From: Candidatus Jettenia sp.
GTDB lineage: Bacteria; Planctomycetota; Brocadiia; Brocadiales; Brocadiaceae
Length of the DNA: 64,000 bases
NCBI GenBank assembly: GCA_021650895.1
Contig: CP091278.1
Span: forward strand, 711,659 to 775,658
Direction: 5' to 3'
Part shown: positions 63,201 to 64,000 of the stretch, in pieces
How positions within the stretch are numbered: position 1 is the first letter of the stretch
How the letters are laid out: every line of letters begins with the position of its first letter
Notes under the pieces: generated by a model
The model's database searches: none
Told to the model about the DNA's origin: nothing
Seen by the model: only the letters and a program-made list of their open reading frames with translations
Made by a program: the position numbers and the translations under genes

Positions 63201-64000
63201 TTGATGTGATGAGAATTGATACTATCTGGATTGCAGAATTTGCGTCAGCAAGATGGCTAGAGCCATTAGAAACATATATCAATCCTGGATATAAAGCATC
63301 ATTTATTCCCATAATTGATGCGATAAACATATACCAGGATCGTTTATACGCCATTCCCTGGAATGCCGATATTGGACTTTTCTATTATCGAAACGATTTA
63401 TTAAAAAAATACCAGGCATCTCCGCCGCAAACGTGGGAAGAGCTTATTGAAACAGGCACAAAAATTTCCTCCATGGAACCTGTATATGGATACCTCTGGC
63501 AAGGAAAACAGTATGAAGGATTGGTCTGTAATTTTATTGAATTCATTGGCAGCAACAATGGAGAAATACTTGATGCACAGGGAAGAGTAGTTGTTAATTC
63601 GATACAAAATCACACAGCTCTCAATCTCATGCATGATTTACTATGGAAGTATCAGATATCACCGCCAAATACCTACAGCGAACTTATGGAAGAGCCCACT
63701 CGTCATCTATTTCAACAGGGTAGAGGTCTTTTTTTAAGAAATTGGACTTATGTATGGAATCTTTTTCAGGCAGACCAGTTTATGAGGAATAAAGTAGGAG
63801 TATCTCACTTGCCTAAATTCTCCGGTGGACGCCCAGCTCCTGTATACGGAGGATGGCATCTCGCTATAAATGCTAACTCAAAAAGGAAGAAGCAGGCATG
63901 GCAACTCGTTAAATTCTTAAGCTCACACAGGGTGCAAAGAGAACTATCCAAGAGACTATCCTGGGCGCCGACACGTACCTCACTATATAAAGACCCGAGA
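60242..64000 (+). CDS. fusion of a Ca2+-ATPase-like P-type ATPase with an ABC sugar-binding protein (3' end outside window)
   Basis: One uninterrupted frame of 1,253 codons from the ATG at 60242 to the window edge. Residues about 1-890 are a P2-type ATPase: TGES near 163, M4 motif AIPEGLPVAV, SDKTGTLTKNEM with phosphorylated Asp325, KGAPE, ITGDHA, GDGVNDAPA, and M5-M6 FGELIAIITTVAMGFP ... LWLNLVTNGLQDIAL (SERCA Asn768 and Asp800 equivalents are Gly and Asn, so ion choice is uncertain). M10 ends at IDKLIRRKRK. Then an eleventh helix (about 900-920, KILLISVCIFLGLWTAYTFF) and a solute-binding domain from about 925 (VVFSIGCGAEEIGIIRRLIDTFEKENPAIHV...PWNADIGLFYYRNDLL...GGWHLAINANSKRKKQAWQLVKFLS). 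The last domain matches the MalE/ThuE class expected for the neighbouring importer. AAAGG is upstream of the ATG. Confidence 0.9.
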   Translation, partial: MNWYQLPVKEIVKKLGTSDEGLPDKEAKERLQQYGPNRLAEEKKISKIKILLHQFTSPLIYILFVAAFVTFFLKEFIDTSVIMVAVFLNAIIGYIQEFKAEQSVRALKKMLIPKAKVLRDEQEKEINSEELVPGDIVLLASGGKVPADLRLFKTLELKIDESMLTGESIPGEKTTTPIQKNNLTPGDQKNMAFTGTIVVSGRGRGIVTETGNKTVLGQIAKDVRETVKIKTPLQNKLERFAKIIGVVIVGLSGILFGIGLMHGSNISEMFMVAVATAVSAIPEGLPVAVTITMAIGVSRMARRNAIIRKLPAVETLGSTTVICSDKTGTLTKNEMTVKLIYNENHIYEVTGTGYDPKGEILRDEMPVPHKDKEDILLVLRIGLLCNESHIYLEDSQYKIEGDPTEGALIVSAIKGDLNPEEERGNYPQIAIIPFESERGYMATLNKHRNKKCIFVKGAPEKIVDMCTKFKTNSSSPKKEILQAANAFAKKGLRVLAFAYKETPNNKEELTHQDIESGLTFAGLQAMIDPPRQEVIEAIEGCKQAGIRTIMITGDHAITAVSIAKELGLGGQDEKVCTGKELETMSDEELFHTVKNVSVFARVSPQHKLRITNQLLKHGEVVAMTGDGVNDAPALKAAHIGIAMGRTGTDVAKEASDAVLTDDNFASIFAAVEEGRVVYDNIKKVTLFLISCGFGELIAIITTVAMGFPIPYIAVQILWLNLVTNGLQDIALAFEPGEKGVLQKPPRHPKERILTSIMIQRTVLMGLVIAAGTVTLYLYHLNKGASLEQARTVALTTMVIFQSYQAFNCRSESQSIFRKNPLSNPFLFFSMIAALFAHLSVLYVPALQWVFRTVPLTREEWIDIGVITVAIVIAVEIDKLIRRKRKTRATITGFKTGKILASVKILLISVCIFLGLWTAYTFFRPKREDEVVFSIGCGAEEIGIIRRLIDTFEKENPAIHVKLNILPAPTDQQHHYYLTTFGVKSEDIDVMRIDTIWIAEFASARWLEPLETYINPGYKASFIPIIDAINIYQDRLYAIPWNADIGLFYYRNDLLKKYQASPPQTWEELIETGTKISSMEPVYGYLWQGKQYEGLVCNFIEFIGSNNGEILDAQGRVVVNSIQNHTALNLMHDLLWKYQISPPNTYSELMEEPTRHLFQQGRGLFLRNWTYVWNLFQADQFMRNKVGVSHLPKFSGGRPAPVYGGWHLAINANSKRKKQAWQLVKFLSSHRVQRELSKRLSWAPTRTSLYKDPR

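Overview
The window is from an anammox planctomycete (Brocadiales, the Kuenenia/Brocadia/Jettenia group). The strongest evidence is a near-complete catalytic subunit of anammox-type nitrite oxidoreductase (NxrA) at 51012-54460. It lies near a FocA/NirC nitrite channel and a P-II protein. Codon use looks moderately AT-rich throughout, and many genes carry Gram-negative envelope features (lipoboxes, a DUF481 outer-membrane barrel, Slp lipoproteins).

Layout: 1-7146 is a defence-like locus, with the C-terminal part of a DUF1156 DNA methyltransferase, an AAA_14/DUF4143 ATPase, a large DUF499 ATPase broken by a frameshift, and a DUF4231/SLATT-like membrane protein. 7125-11434 is housekeeping (cinA, uvrC, murQ). 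11823-18213 holds DUF3568 lipoproteins, a 57-residue DUF1328 protein, a VOC-like protein, a CapA-like phosphoesterase, and a hydrolase/phosphoribosyltransferase pair. 18391-22044 is a CerR-type regulator with a MacB-like ABC exporter and its membrane-fusion protein. 22263-25449 contains a membrane protein and the RNA-repair pair archease and RtcB. 25450-26656 is an intergenic tract of modular palindromic repeats. 26657-33466 mixes an FAD oxidase, two Slp lipoproteins, a DCC thioredoxin-like protein, nadD, larC and yajQ. 33521-39737 is a membrane-stress group (minimal metallopeptidase, DUF481 porin-like protein, giant MscS/MscK channel, TetR regulator). 40126-54460 is the nitrite region: truncated chemoreceptor, FocA, P-II, UspA, a CPA2 antiporter with a long Ser/Thr/Glu-rich extension, then nxrA followed by a secreted Ig-like protein, a membrane protein and a TPR protein. 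55140-64000 carries a short-chain dehydrogenase and a trehalose-type synthesis/uptake operon.

Two observations stand out. First, the last gene (60242 to beyond the window end) is one uninterrupted reading frame joining a complete Ca2+-ATPase-like P-type ATPase, an extra (eleventh) membrane helix, and an ABC sugar-binding protein. It lies in an operon with a sugar ABC permease and ATPase. Second, an operator-like inverted repeat, GTAAAC-N4-GTTTAC and close variants, sits at fixed positions in sigma70-type promoters of nxrA, the antiporter, the P-II gene and focA. This suggests a nitrite regulon under one unidentified regulator.

Five genes (DUF499, CerR regulator, membrane-fusion protein, RtcB, NxrA) are each split by an apparent single-base indel while the rest of the gene is intact. 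Consensus errors in the assembly are the simplest explanation. No rRNA, tRNA, CRISPR array or transposase gene was recognised.
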